From an uncultured Acidimicrobiales bacterium (GTDB lineage: Bacteria; Actinomycetota; Acidimicrobiia; Acidimicrobiales; Iamiaceae): a stretch of DNA of 7,717 bases. Every line of letters begins with the position of its first letter. Positions within the stretch are counted from its first letter, which is position 1. The notes beneath the pieces are model-generated. The model saw only the letters and a list, made by a program, of their open reading frames with translations. It ran no database searches and had not been told where the DNA came from. Position numbers and translations under genes: made by a program. Where the stretch lies: NCBI GenBank assembly GCA_937926025.1, contig CALANQ010000032.1, positions 1 to 7,717 of the forward strand, in the 5' to 3' direction. Positions 1 through 5,436 of the stretch are shown here, one piece after another.

Positions 1-1
1 T

Positions 2-724
2 CGCAACGCGCTCTACGACTTCGACGCCGCCGTGCGGAAGCTCGACGTTCCCGACGACCAGGCATCCGGCGTGAACGACGTGCTGACCGAGACCGGCAGC
101 TACATCGCGGTGCTCGACGAGTACGTCGAGATCACCGAGATCACGGACTACAACACGCAGCTCGACGACGAGGCCACGGCACGCGCCTCCTGGTACGAGG
201 CGGTCAACGCCCTGGCGGACGACCTCGGGGTCGACGGGGTGGAGAACGAGGTGGATGACGGCGGCAGCTCCACCACGCCCACCAGCGACGAGGACGCGGT
301 CGAGGCGGGCGACACCATCGAGACCGGCACCGAGTCCATCGAGGTCCCCGAGGGGTTCACCGGGACCGCCACCGCCACGATCCTGCTGGAGAACGGCGAC
401 GGCAGCAGCATCGGCATCTACACCGTGTACCCGGAGGGGGCCGACACCCTCGACGCCGTCGCCAAGGAGACCGCCGAGGGAGCGGCCGAGAAGAACGGCT
501 ACGACATCGTGGGCGGCCCCGAGGACCTCGAGGTGGGCGACTACGACGCCGTCGGGTACGCCTACGAGGACGACCAGGGCACCTCGATGGTGGACATCTT
601 CTTCGAGGCCGAGGACACCATCGGCAACGAGTGGCACCTGATCAGCGTGGTGGCGCCCGACGAGGACATCGACGATGTGATGACGGCCCTCGAAGCCGTC
701 CTCGACACGGTGGTCATCTCCTAG
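2..724 (+). CDS. Very acidic hypothetical protein, probably extracytoplasmic (5'-truncated)
   Basis: The reading frame is open from the left edge to TAG at 722-724, giving 240 visible residues; the N-terminus, and any signal peptide or lipobox, lies outside the window. Visible residues 1-78 look mostly helical. Residues about 83-112 form a low-complexity linker rich in Ser, Thr, Asp, Glu and Gly. Residues about 113-240 look like one alpha/beta domain, with alternating hydrophobic strands, aromatic residues and a C-terminal helix ending in VLDTVVIS. Composition is extreme: I count 61 Asp+Glu against 6 Lys+Arg. The second domain loosely recalls the PsbP-like or LpqN-like folds of actinobacterial lipoproteins, but I see no diagnostic motif, so the function is unassigned. 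An extracytoplasmic location is inferred from composition and linker only. A GTG at 32 is in frame, but coding-like sequence continues upstream of it, so I treat the gene as running off the window. It ends 13 bases from the convergent leuS stop, with no obvious terminator hairpin between them. Confidence 0.7.
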   Translation, partial: RNALYDFDAAVRKLDVPDDQASGVNDVLTETGSYIAVLDEYVEITEITDYNTQLDDEATARASWYEAVNALADDLGVDGVENEVDDGGSSTTPTSDEDAVEAGDTIETGTESIEVPEGFTGTATATILLENGDGSSIGIYTVYPEGADTLDAVAKETAEGAAEKNGYDIVGGPEDLEVGDYDAVGYAYEDDQGTSMVDIFFEAEDTIGNEWHLISVVAPDEDIDDVMTALEAVLDTVVIS

Positions 725-737
725 ACCACCCCGAGGG

Positions 738-3560
738 TCACGCCACGACGAAATTGACCATCTTGCCGGGGACGGCGATGACCTTGCGGACCGTCGCCCC
801 GTCGAGCAGGGCCGCGACCTTGTCGTCGGCGCGGGCGGCGGCCTCCAGGGCGTCGGCGTCCGCGTCGGCGGCCACCACGATGCGGGAGCGGACCTTGCCG
901 TTGACCGACACGGGCAGCTCCACGGACGCGTCGACCAGCCAGTCCTCCTCGAAGGTGGGGTAACCCTGGTAGGTCAGCGAGGCCTCGTGGCCGAGGCGCG
1001 CCCACAGCTCTTCAGCGATGTGCGGTGCCAGCGGGGCCAGCAGCAGCACCAGATCCTCGGCCACCGACTGCGGCACGCCGCCATCGGGATACGTGGCGGT
1101 GAGGTGGTTGGTGAGCTCCGTGATGCGGGCGATGGAGGTGTTGAACCGCAGGGTCTCCATGCCGTCGCGCACCGCCGCGACGGTGCGGTGCAGCAGGCGG
1201 GTGGTGTCGTCGTCGGGATGGTCGTCGGAGACCCGCGGGGGGCCGTCGCCTTCGTCTACGATGACCCGCCAGACCCGCTGGAGCAGCCAGTACATGCCGA
1301 CCACGGCGGTGGTGTCCCACGGGCGGCCCTGGTCCAGCGGGCCGCCGAACATCTCGTAGAGGCGCAGGGTGTCGGCCCCGTACCGCTCGCACATCTCGTC
1401 GGGGGCGACGGCGTTCTTCAGGGACTTGCCCATCTTCCCGTACTCGCGGGTGACCGGCTGGCCCTCGAACAGGTAGGCCCCGTCGACCTCGACCACCTCG
1501 TCTGCCGGGACGTAGAAGCCACGGTCGTCGGTGTAGGCGAACGCCTGGATCATGCCCTGGTTGAACAGCCGGCGGAACGGCTCCTTGGACGACACGTGGC
1601 CCAGGTCGAACAGGACCTTGTGCCAGAACCGGGCGTACAGCAGGTGCAGCACCGCGTGCTCCACACCGCCCACGTACAGGTCGACGCCGCCGCAGTCGTC
1701 GGGCGACTGCGGACCCATCCAGTACCGCTCGTTCTCGGGGTCGACCAGCGCCTCGGTGTTGGTGGGATCCAGGTAGCGCAGCTCGTACCAGCACGACCCG
1801 GCCCAGTTGGGCATGGTGTTGGTCTCGCGCCGGTAGGACTGCACGCCGTCGCCGAGATCCAGGTCGACGGTGGTCCACTCCGTGATGCGGCCCAGCGGCG
1901 GCTCGGGCTCGGAGTCCTCGTCGTCCGACGTCTTCGGGGAGAAGTCCTCCATCGGCGGCAGCACCAGGGGCAGCTCCGACTCCGGCAGGGCCTGCGGCTC
2001 GCCGTCGGCGCCGAACACGATGGGGAACGGCTCGCCCCAGTAGCGCTGGCGGCTGAACAGCCAGTCGCGCAGTTTGTACTGCACCTTGCCGGTGCCCAGG
2101 CCCTTGCCCTCGAGCCACTCGATGATGGTGGCCTTGGCCTCGGCCACGGAGCGGCCGTCCAGCGACACCTCGTCGTTGGCCGAGTTGATGGCGACGCCGT
2201 CGCCGGTCCACGCCTGCACCAGCGGGTCGTGCTCGTCCGGGGCGGCGATCACCGGGACGATGCGCAGGTCGAACGCCTGGGCGAACTCGAAGTCGCGCTG
2301 GTCGTGGGCGGGCACGGCCATGATGGCGCCGGTGCCATAGCCCATCAGCACGTAGTCGGCGACGTACACGGGGATGGACTCGCCGTTGACCGGGTTGGTG
2401 GCCAGCGAGCCGGTGAAGACGCCGGTCTTCTCCTTGCCCTCGGTCTGGCGGTCGACGTCGGACCGGCGCGCCGCGGCGGACACGTACTCCTGGACCGCGT
2501 CGCGCTGGTCGTCGGTGGTGAGCGCCCCCACCAGCGGGTGCTCGGGGGCCACCACCATGTAGGTGGCGCCGAACAGCGTGTCGGGCCGGGTGGTGAAGAC
2601 CGTCAGCGGCCCGGCGTCGGTGGAGAAGGTCACGTCGGCGCCGGTGGACCGGCCGATCCAGTTGCGCTGCTGGCTCTTGATGGCCTCGGTCCAGTCGAGC
2701 AGCTCCAGGTCCTCGAGCAGGCGGTCCGCGTAGGCGGTGATGCGCAGCATCCACTGCTTCATGGGACGGCGGTACACCGGGAAGTTGCCGCGCTCGGACC
2801 GGCCGTCGGCGGTGACCTCCTCGTTGGCCAGGACGGTGCCCAGGCCGGGGCACCAGTTGACCGGCACCTCGGCCAGGTAGGCCAGGCGGTGGCCGTTGAC
2901 CACGTGGCGCCGCTCCGACGCATCGAGCTCCGCCCACGGCTTGCCGGTGGGGTTGGTGCCCTCGGCGGGGATGCGACCAGCCTCCAGCTCGGCCTCCAGC
3001 TCCGCGACGGGGCGAGCGCGACCCAGGTCGGTGTCGTACCAGGAGCCGAAGATCTGCAGGAAGATCCACTGGGTCCAGCGGTAGAACGCCTCGTCGGTGG
3101 TGGACACGGAGCGGCGGCGGTCGTAGCCGAGGCCCAGGCGCCGGAGCTGGCGCTCCATGTTGGCGATGTTGTCCTCGGTGCGCTTCCGCGGGTGCGTGTT
3201 GGTGGCGATGGCGTGCTGCTCCGCCGGCAGGCCGAACGCGTCGTAGCCCATGGTGTGCACGACGTTGTGGCCGGTCATCCGCAGGTAGCGGGCGAACACG
3301 TCGGTGCCGATGTAGCCGAGCGGGTGGCCGACGTGCAGCCCGGCGCCGGACGGGTAGGGGAACATGTCCAGCACGTACTGCTTGGGGCGGTCGGCGACGG
3401 CCTCGAAGCCCTCCGACAGGTCGCCGACGGGGTTGGGCGTGTGGAACGTGCCGTCGGCCTCCCACCGGGCCTGCCAGCCGGACTCGATCTCCTGGGCGAG
3501 CGCCGCGTCGTAGCGGTGCTGGGGCAGATCGTCGGCGTTCGGGGTGGTCGCTTCGGCCAT
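738..3560 (-). CDS. leuS: Leucyl-tRNA synthetase
   Basis: This cytoplasmic class I aminoacyl-tRNA synthetase charges tRNA-Leu with leucine using ATP. The protein is 940 residues, a normal length for an actinobacterial LeuRS. In order it shows the HIGH-type motif HVGH at 76-79; the CP1 editing domain with the threonine-rich TTRPDT at 323-328 and GYGTGAIMAVPAHDQRD at 407-423, whose D420 and D423 match the positions used to dispose of mischarged tRNA; WLFSRQRYWGEPFP at 500-513; the catalytic-domain MPNWAGSCWYELRYLDP at 583-599; a KMSKS variant, KMGKS, at 709-713; an anticodon-binding helical domain at about 780-870; and the small C-terminal domain from about 880. The segment after VNWCPGLGTVLANEEV (residues 234-249) lacks the zinc-binding cysteines of the E. 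coli enzyme, as in mycobacterial LeuRS (recalled, not aligned here). The frame stays open another 300 bases upstream to 3860, but ATG 3560 is chosen because homology begins just after it and a TACCGT box ends 6 bases upstream. No T-box-like leader was seen. Confidence 0.97.
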   Translation of the reverse strand: MAEATTPNADDLPQHRYDAALAQEIESGWQARWEADGTFHTPNPVGDLSEGFEAVADRPKQYVLDMFPYPSGAGLHVGHPLGYIGTDVFARYLRMTGHNVVHTMGYDAFGLPAEQHAIATNTHPRKRTEDNIANMERQLRRLGLGYDRRRSVSTTDEAFYRWTQWIFLQIFGSWYDTDLGRARPVAELEAELEAGRIPAEGTNPTGKPWAELDASERRHVVNGHRLAYLAEVPVNWCPGLGTVLANEEVTADGRSERGNFPVYRRPMKQWMLRITAYADRLLEDLELLDWTEAIKSQQRNWIGRSTGADVTFSTDAGPLTVFTTRPDTLFGATYMVVAPEHPLVGALTTDDQRDAVQEYVSAAARRSDVDRQTEGKEKTGVFTGSLATNPVNGESIPVYVADYVLMGYGTGAIMAVPAHDQRDFEFAQAFDLRIVPVIAAPDEHDPLVQAWTGDGVAINSANDEVSLDGRSVAEAKATIIEWLEGKGLGTGKVQYKLRDWLFSRQRYWGEPFPIVFGADGEPQALPESELPLVLPPMEDFSPKTSDDEDSEPEPPLGRITEWTTVDLDLGDGVQSYRRETNTMPNWAGSCWYELRYLDPTNTEALVDPENERYWMGPQSPDDCGGVDLYVGGVEHAVLHLLYARFWHKVLFDLGHVSSKEPFRRLFNQGMIQAFAYTDDRGFYVPADEVVEVDGAYLFEGQPVTREYGKMGKSLKNAVAPDEMCERYGADTLRLYEMFGGPLDQGRPWDTTAVVGMYWLLQRVWRVIVDEGDGPPRVSDDHPDDDTTRLLHRTVAAVRDGMETLRFNTSIARITELTNHLTATYPDGGVPQSVAEDLVLLLAPLAPHIAEELWARLGHEASLTYQGYPTFEEDWLVDASVELPVSVNGKVRSRIVVAADADADALEAAARADDKVAALLDGATVRKVIAVPGKMVNFVVA

Positions 3561-3566
3561 GGCCTC

Positions 3567-3572
3567 ACGGTA
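3567..3572 (-). promoter_or_regulatory. Putative -10 box for leuS (leaderless start)
   Basis: On the minus strand, TACCGT (3572 to 3567) fits the actinobacterial -10 pattern TAnnnT. Only six bases (gaggcc) separate it from the leuS ATG, so transcription would begin at or beside the A of the start codon. A weak -35 candidate, TTCGGG (3596 to 3591), lies 18 bases upstream of it. The only Shine-Dalgarno-like string, GTGAGG, ends two bases from the ATG, which is too close to work well. Leaderless expression is inferred from this geometry. Confidence 0.45.
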
Positions 3573-3751
3573 CCTGTCGCCTCGTCGGCCCCCGAAGCCC
3601 GATCCGCCCTGGTGACGGCGCTCCGCGGCCGAATCGTTCAACGTTCCCGGCGTGGCTGCCGATACCAGGAGCAGGACCTGCGTCGGTGCCGACCACCCCC
3701 GGCACCCCCGTCCCGGCCCGATCTGGTGGCGCCCCGTTGGATGACCGCCAC

Positions 3752-3785
3752 ACACCGCCTCCGACAGCGTGGTCGGAGGCGGTGT
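3752..3785. repeat. Perfect 14-bp inverted repeat, 6-base loop, in the leuS/anti-sigma intergenic region
   Basis: ACACCGCCTCCGAC (3752-3765) is followed by the loop AGCGTG (3766-3771) and then the exact reverse complement GTCGGAGGCGGTGT (3772-3785). Transcribed from either strand it would form a strong GC-rich stem. There is no T-run on either side, so it is not a classical intrinsic terminator, although actinobacterial terminators often lack the U-tract. It lies between two divergent genes, upstream of both predicted promoters, so no annotated transcript ends here. It may be an operator for a dimeric regulator, a terminator of an unannotated small RNA, an insulator between divergent promoters, or a copy of a dispersed repeat. 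The rest of the 293-base gap (3561-3853) holds no gene, tRNA or riboswitch that I can recognise. Confidence 0.75.
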
Positions 3786-3823
3786 CGCGTCCGGGGTCGC
3801 CGTCCCCGCCGGGTGGGCCGCGG

Positions 3824-3829
3824 TACCGT
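3824..3829 (+). promoter_or_regulatory. Putative -10 box for the anti-sigma/sigma operon
   Basis: TACCGT fits the TAnnnT -10 pattern and sits in the octamer GGTACCGT (3822-3829), which also occurs at the leuS promoter on the other strand. A start site about 7 bases downstream would give a short leader of about 18 bases containing the GGAGGA ribosome site. No convincing -35 hexamer lies 16-18 bases upstream, and I see no SigF-type promoter (GTTT, about 16 bases, GGGTA), so autoregulation by the encoded sigma factor is not supported here. Confidence 0.35.
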
Positions 3830-3843
3830 CTCGGCGTCGAACC

Positions 3844-3849
3844 GGAGGA
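3844..3849 (+). promoter_or_regulatory. Ribosome binding site of the anti-sigma gene
   Basis: GGAGGA is followed by a 4-base spacer and ATG at 3854. It is the strongest Shine-Dalgarno sequence in the window and fixes this start against the longer in-frame opening at 3686, whose extra 56 residues are Pro/Gly/Arg-rich and would be read through the intergenic hairpin. Confidence 0.75.
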
Positions 3850-3853
3850 CCCG

Positions 3854-4234
3854 ATGGCACCCACGCCGCGCCCGATCGAGCTGCACCTGCCCGCCGATCC
3901 GAACCTGCTCCGCGTGGCCCGCGTCGCGGTCGCTGCGGTGGCCGCGGCGCTGCCGTTCACCCTCGACGACATCGAGGACCTGCGCATCGCGGTCGATGAG
4001 CTGGGCGCCCGGGCCATCGAGGACCTCGAGCCCGACGCCACGCTGGAGCTGAGCATCAGCGCCAGCGACGACGGCGTGACCGTGGCCGGCCGGGTGCCGG
4101 GCGCCGGCCCCCTCCCGCCGCTGCACCCGGTCGCCGCCGACCTGCTGGCGATGGCCCGCATCGACCTGGACCCCGAGGTCGCCGGCGACCGGGCCTTCCG
4201 GTTCACCAAGCGAGCGTCGGTCCCTGCCACGTGA
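3854..4234 (+). CDS. RsbW/UsfX-like anti-sigma factor (degenerate HATPase-type ATP-binding protein)
   Basis: A 126-residue cytoplasmic protein predicted to bind and silence the sigma factor encoded directly downstream. The signature is the helix LDDIEDLRIAVDELGARAIED (37-57), which matches the N-box helix of the GHKL/Bergerat-fold anti-sigma factors (SpoIIAB, RsbW, mycobacterial UsfX); a strand segment, TLELSIS, follows at 63-69. The conserved N-box is E-x-x-x-N; here E49 is kept but the Asn is R53. The usual G1 box DxGxG is at best VPGAG at 81-85, without the Asp, and no G2 glycine loop is evident. Mycobacterial UsfX has a similarly altered N-box as I recall it. The protein may therefore bind nucleotide weakly or not at all. 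Its stop codon overlaps the sigma start (GTGA at 4231-4234), the usual arrangement of anti-sigma/sigma pairs, and implies translational coupling. The family assignment is fairly secure; the cognate partner is inferred from position. Confidence 0.82.
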   Translation: MAPTPRPIELHLPADPNLLRVARVAVAAVAAALPFTLDDIEDLRIAVDELGARAIEDLEPDATLELSISASDDGVTVAGRVPGAGPLPPLHPVAADLLAMARIDLDPEVAGDRAFRFTKRASVPAT

Positions 4235-5007
4235 CCCGCGAGCCGCCGGGCGGGCCCGACGAGGTCGCCGCCCTGTTCGAGCGCTACCGCCAGACGGGTG
4301 ATCGCCGGGTCCGCAACGAGATCGTCGAGCGGCACCGCCACCTCGCCGATGGCGTCGCCCGCCGGTTCCAGGCCCGGGGCCTGGCCACCGACGACCTCCG
4401 GCAGACGGCCCTGCTCGCCATGGTGCGCGCCGCCGACCGGTTCGACCCGTCGAAGGGCGCCACGTTCGCCACGTTCGCCGGCCAGACCATGGAGGGCGAG
4501 CTGAAGCGGGCGCTGCGGGACCGCTCCTGGGCGGTGCGGCCGCCGCGGGCGGCACAGGAGCGCTACCTGGAGGTCCGCCAGCGGGAAGAGGCGCTGACCC
4601 ACCGGCTGGGGCGGGCGCCCACGGTCCCGGAGCTGGCCGAGGCCATCGGCACCGACGTCGACACCGTCCTCGACGCCATCGAGGCCGCTGGTGCCCGCTC
4701 GTCGGCGCCCCTCACCCGCACCGACGACGACGGCGCCGACGTGGAGGTCGATGCGCTGCTGGGTGCGGTCGACGCCGGCTTCGCCGCGGTGGACCGGTCG
4801 ATGGTGGTCGACGACCTGCTGGCCGACGTGGACCCGCGCACCCGGGAGATCATCCAGCTCCGGTACTACGAGCGGCTCGGCCAGGACGAGATCGCTCAGC
4901 GGGTCGGCGTCAGCCAGTCGTACCTCTCGCGCCTGCTGCGCAAGGCGCTCGAGGATCTGCGGCTCCGGCTCGAGGAGCGCGACGAGGGGCCGGCTAGTCC
5001 ACCGTGA
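4231..5007 (+). CDS. RNA polymerase sigma factor, SigB/SigF/SigG type (sigma-70 group 3)
   Basis: A 258-residue alternative sigma factor that would direct RNA polymerase to a stress or developmental regulon. Region 2 spans about residues 26-107, with the core-binding part around LADGVARRF (38-46), DDLRQTALLAMVRAADRFDP (54-73) and the -10-recognising part ending in FATFAGQTMEGELKRALRD (79-97). Region 3 covers about 112-152, including the GRAPTVPELAEAIG motif (127-140). Region 4 covers about 195-247, with DPRTREIIQLRYYE (201-214) and the helix-turn-helix QDEIAQRVGVSQSYLSRLLR (218-237). No region 1.1 is present, and the length is close to that of mycobacterial SigF (about 260). The GTG start overlaps the anti-sigma stop by four bases and lacks a good ribosome site, so it probably depends on coupled translation. 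The 3' end overlaps the convergent STAS gene by 14 bases. It could equally be named SigB, SigF or SigG; orthology within that group cannot be settled by eye. Confidence 0.93.
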   Translation: MTREPPGGPDEVAALFERYRQTGDRRVRNEIVERHRHLADGVARRFQARGLATDDLRQTALLAMVRAADRFDPSKGATFATFAGQTMEGELKRALRDRSWAVRPPRAAQERYLEVRQREEALTHRLGRAPTVPELAEAIGTDVDTVLDAIEAAGARSSAPLTRTDDDGADVEVDALLGAVDAGFAAVDRSMVVDDLLADVDPRTREIIQLRYYERLGQDEIAQRVGVSQSYLSRLLRKALEDLRLRLEERDEGPASPP

Positions 5008-5326
5008 CCAGCTGGGCGAGCCCGGTGACCTCGAGCACCCGCCGGACGTTGGGGTTGGGTGCGGTGAGCGTGAGCGGTGCTCCCCGGGCCCGGAGCGCCT
5101 CGCTGCCGGTGACGATGGCCCGCACGCCCGATGAGTCCAGGAACGTGATGCGGGCCAGGTCGACGGCCACCGAGGTGACGGCGGGGTCGTCGGCCAGCTC
5201 CAGGAGCCGGGCCTGGAGGATGGGGGCGGTTCCCGGGTCCAGCTCGCCGACGAGCGCGAGGGCGGCGGCGGGGCCGGGCTGCGCGATGACCTCGAGCAGC
5301 GATGAGCGCGGGGCGTCCTCGGGCAC
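4994..5326 (-). CDS. STAS-domain anti-sigma factor antagonist (RsbV/SpoIIAA-like)
   Basis: A 110-residue single-domain cytoplasmic protein. It has the STAS layout: an N-terminal strand pair ending in ALALVGELDPGTAP (22-35), a helix ILQARLLELADD (36-47), a core strand SVAVDLARI (52-60), the signature TFLDSSGVRAIV (61-72), a later strand LTLTAP (85-90) and a C-terminal helix VRRVLEVTGLAQLV (94-107). S65 in DSSG matches the serine that RsbW/SpoIIAB kinases phosphorylate in RsbV/SpoIIAA; the unphosphorylated form would bind the anti-sigma protein and free the sigma factor. GTG 5326 is the only plausible start, because an in-frame TAG lies four codons upstream (5336-5338). There is no Shine-Dalgarno sequence, but a TAGTCT box ends six bases before the GTG. 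The gene faces the sigma gene and has its own promoter, so its level can vary independently of the anti-sigma/sigma operon. The pairing with that operon is inferred from adjacency. Confidence 0.9.
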   Translation of the reverse strand: MPEDAPRSSLLEVIAQPGPAAALALVGELDPGTAPILQARLLELADDPAVTSVAVDLARITFLDSSGVRAIVTGSEALRARGAPLTLTAPNPNVRRVLEVTGLAQLVTVD

Positions 5327-5332
5327 GAGCGG

Positions 5333-5338
5333 AGACTA
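5333..5338 (-). promoter_or_regulatory. Putative -10 box for the STAS gene (leaderless start)
   Basis: On the minus strand, TAGTCT (5338 to 5333) fits TAnnnT and ends six bases before the GTG start, with no ribosome site between. This is the same geometry as at leuS. No clear -35 hexamer is visible upstream. The box overlaps the in-frame TAG that bounds the reading frame. Confidence 0.4.
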
Positions 5339-5351
5339 GTCCCGGCGGGCC

Positions 5352-5374
5352 CCGGCCCTTCCGGGACGGGCCGG
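5352..5374. repeat. Short inverted repeat in the STAS/helicase intergenic region
   Basis: CCGGCCC (5352-5358) and GGGCCGG (5368-5374) form a possible 7-bp stem with a 9-base loop, lying between the two divergent promoters. In DNA this G+C-rich, such a stem arises readily by chance, so I attach little functional weight to it. Confidence 0.25.
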
Positions 5375-5423
5375 ATGCGGGTGGCGGGCCGGCAGTCCGC
5401 CCCTGGTTGTCACTGGACCTGCG

Positions 5424-5429
5424 TAGGTT
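5424..5429 (+). promoter_or_regulatory. Putative -10 box for the helicase gene (leaderless start)
   Basis: TAGGTT fits TAnnnT and ends seven bases before GTG 5437, so the transcript would start at or next to the start codon. A TTGTCA at 5407-5412 resembles a -35 hexamer but is only 11 bases upstream, too near to pair with this box. No proper Shine-Dalgarno sequence precedes the GTG. Confidence 0.4.
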
Positions 5430-5436
5430 GGGCGGC

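Noticed and set aside
725..737. A bidirectional terminator between the acidic-protein gene and leuS.
   Set aside because: The gap is 13 bases and neither it nor its immediate flanks form a convincing stem-loop.
3690..3850. A SigF-type autoregulatory promoter upstream of the anti-sigma/sigma operon.
   Set aside because: No GTTT paired with GGGTA at suitable spacing; the nearest string, GGGTGG, lacks a partner -35.
3686..3853. A longer start for the anti-sigma gene at 3686.
   Set aside because: The added 56 residues are Pro/Gly-rich and cross the palindrome, and ATG 3854 has the only good ribosome site.
3561..3853. A T-box leader, tRNA or small coding gene in the leuS/anti-sigma gap.
   Set aside because: I found no T-box core, no TTCGA-type T-loop with matching stems, and no small frame with a ribosome site.
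3561..3860. A 100-residue N-terminal extension of leuS back to 3860.
   Set aside because: The extra sequence is unlike LeuRS, would cross the 14-bp palindrome, and the start at 3560 has a well-placed TACCGT box.
987..4052. A 1021-codon open frame on the plus strand opposite leuS.
   Set aside because: It is Val/Gly/His/Arg-rich with no domain, runs antisense through the whole of leuS and into the anti-sigma gene, and reflects codon bias in high-G+C DNA.
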